Of a stretch of DNA of 64,000 bases, positions 63,640 through 64,000 are shown one piece after another; the stretch's first letter is position 1, and each line of letters opens with the position of its first letter. The stretch lies in NCBI RefSeq assembly GCF_963678635.1, contig NC_087067.1, positions 32,216,401 through 32,280,400 on the forward strand. Reading direction: 5' to 3'. The position numbers were made by a program, and so were the translations under genes. Source of the DNA: Symsagittifera roscoffensis. Lineage: Eukaryota > Xenacoelomorpha > Acoela > Convolutidae. The notes beneath the pieces were generated by a model. It saw only the letters and a list, made by a program, of their open reading frames with translations. It was not told where the DNA came from and searched no databases.

Positions 63640-63779
63640 CATGAATTTATTAAACAACTGAGGATAATAAGCAGTAGAACAAACGTAGACACAAGACAAT
63701 TGATAAGAGTAGGCTTGTCATGAGATGTGTCTACGTTCGTTCTACTGCTTATTATCCTCAGTTGTTTAATAAATTCATG
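63640..63779. repeat. Inverted repeat, 54-bp arms, 32-nt loop, at satellite edge
   Basis: 63640-63693 and 63726-63779 are reverse complements with one mismatch. The left arm abuts the satellite; the right arm leads into different, possibly coding, sequence. The arms have no counterpart elsewhere in the window. Confidence 0.93.
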
Positions 63780-63968
63780 AGTTGCTTCCTTCTCGGATCA
63801 TCAGAATCATCTATTGAAGAAAATCTAAATCTAGCAAAGAAGGTCGAAGGTGCGATATCAAATTCAGTTAATGCGTTGATCCCAAAGTTGCTTGATGACA
63901 TCGAAGTGCAAACCAAGGAAGTTACAAAATTGGCGATAAGCAAAATCAAAAGTGAAAGATCTGTGTAA
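63780..63968 (+). CDS. Possible coding fragment, unrecognised
   Basis: The frame 63720-63968 starts inside the hairpin; the part after it ('SSIEENLNLAKKVEGAISN' and 'KLLDDIEVQTKEV', ending 'KSERSV') is Lys/Glu/Leu-rich and helix-prone, with less biased codon content than the repeats around it. It may be an exon or a retroelement fragment. I recognise no family, and a chance frame is possible. Confidence 0.25.
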   Translation, partial: SCFLLGSSESSIEENLNLAKKVEGAISNSVNALIPKLLDDIEVQTKEVTKLAISKIKSERSV

Positions 63969-64000
63969 AGGACGAAATATCTCACAACGAAAAGAATGTC

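Overview
This is metazoan nuclear DNA, AT-rich and mostly built from mobile elements. There are no bacterial-style operons. The few host-gene candidates carry eukaryotic splice signals, and all recognisable transposable elements are animal types: Ty3/gypsy-like with an envelope, BEL/Pao, several non-LTR (LINE) families, and tRNA-like SINEs. An invertebrate is likely (inference); the phylum cannot be fixed from this window.

Layout. 0.6-2.5 kb is a decayed R1/I/Jockey-like LINE. 2.7-7.7 kb is a second LINE present as two tandem units (about 2.06 and 2.39 kb) carrying an older 323-bp insertion. 8.4-9.7 kb is a degenerate tandem repeat of about 165 bp. 9.9-11.2 kb has dispersed tRNA-like repeats and a long hairpin. 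11.2-13.74 kb and 28.15-29.51 kb are two fragments of one LINE family; together they show an N-terminal C2H2 finger, a 2A-like motif, a PHD-like finger, endonuclease, reverse transcriptase and C-terminal zinc fingers. 15.8-28.1 kb (minus) is a large Ty3/gypsy-like element whose gag capsid is missing. It has protease, RT, RNase H and integrase, then a P/S/T-rich region, an envelope-like glycoprotein that resembles chuvirus glycoproteins, and a further reading frame I do not recognise. 29.7-34.5 kb (minus) is a BEL/Pao element. 40.8-56.1 kb is a head-to-tail array of a CR1/L2-like LINE segment, with (TCTG)/(CT)n tracts at the unit ends and a conserved hairpin at the unit junctions. 62.2-63.6 kb is a satellite of 167-bp monomers with a three-monomer higher-order period.

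Host genes, all with moderate support: on the minus strand, two exons of a DZF-domain protein (ZFR/ILF3/STRBP family; 57.9-59.25 kb, 106-bp intron) and, about 19 kb further downstream on the same strand, an exon with two ZFR-type zinc fingers (37.79-38.49 kb). That order (DZF before fingers) is the reverse of a ZFR gene, so these are two genes, a tandem duplication, or an assembly misorder. A small single-membrane-span reading frame lies on the plus strand at 37.4-37.6 kb.

A recurrent theme is long, nearly perfect inverted repeats with short loops (542-656, 11058-11190, 14778-14990, 18398-18474, three array copies near 45.4/48.2/52.4 kb, 63640-63779). They lie inside or beside transposable elements and one breaks the envelope-like gene. 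The most novel candidates are the large env-bearing element with its unrecognised 3' reading frame, and the 2A/PHD LINE.
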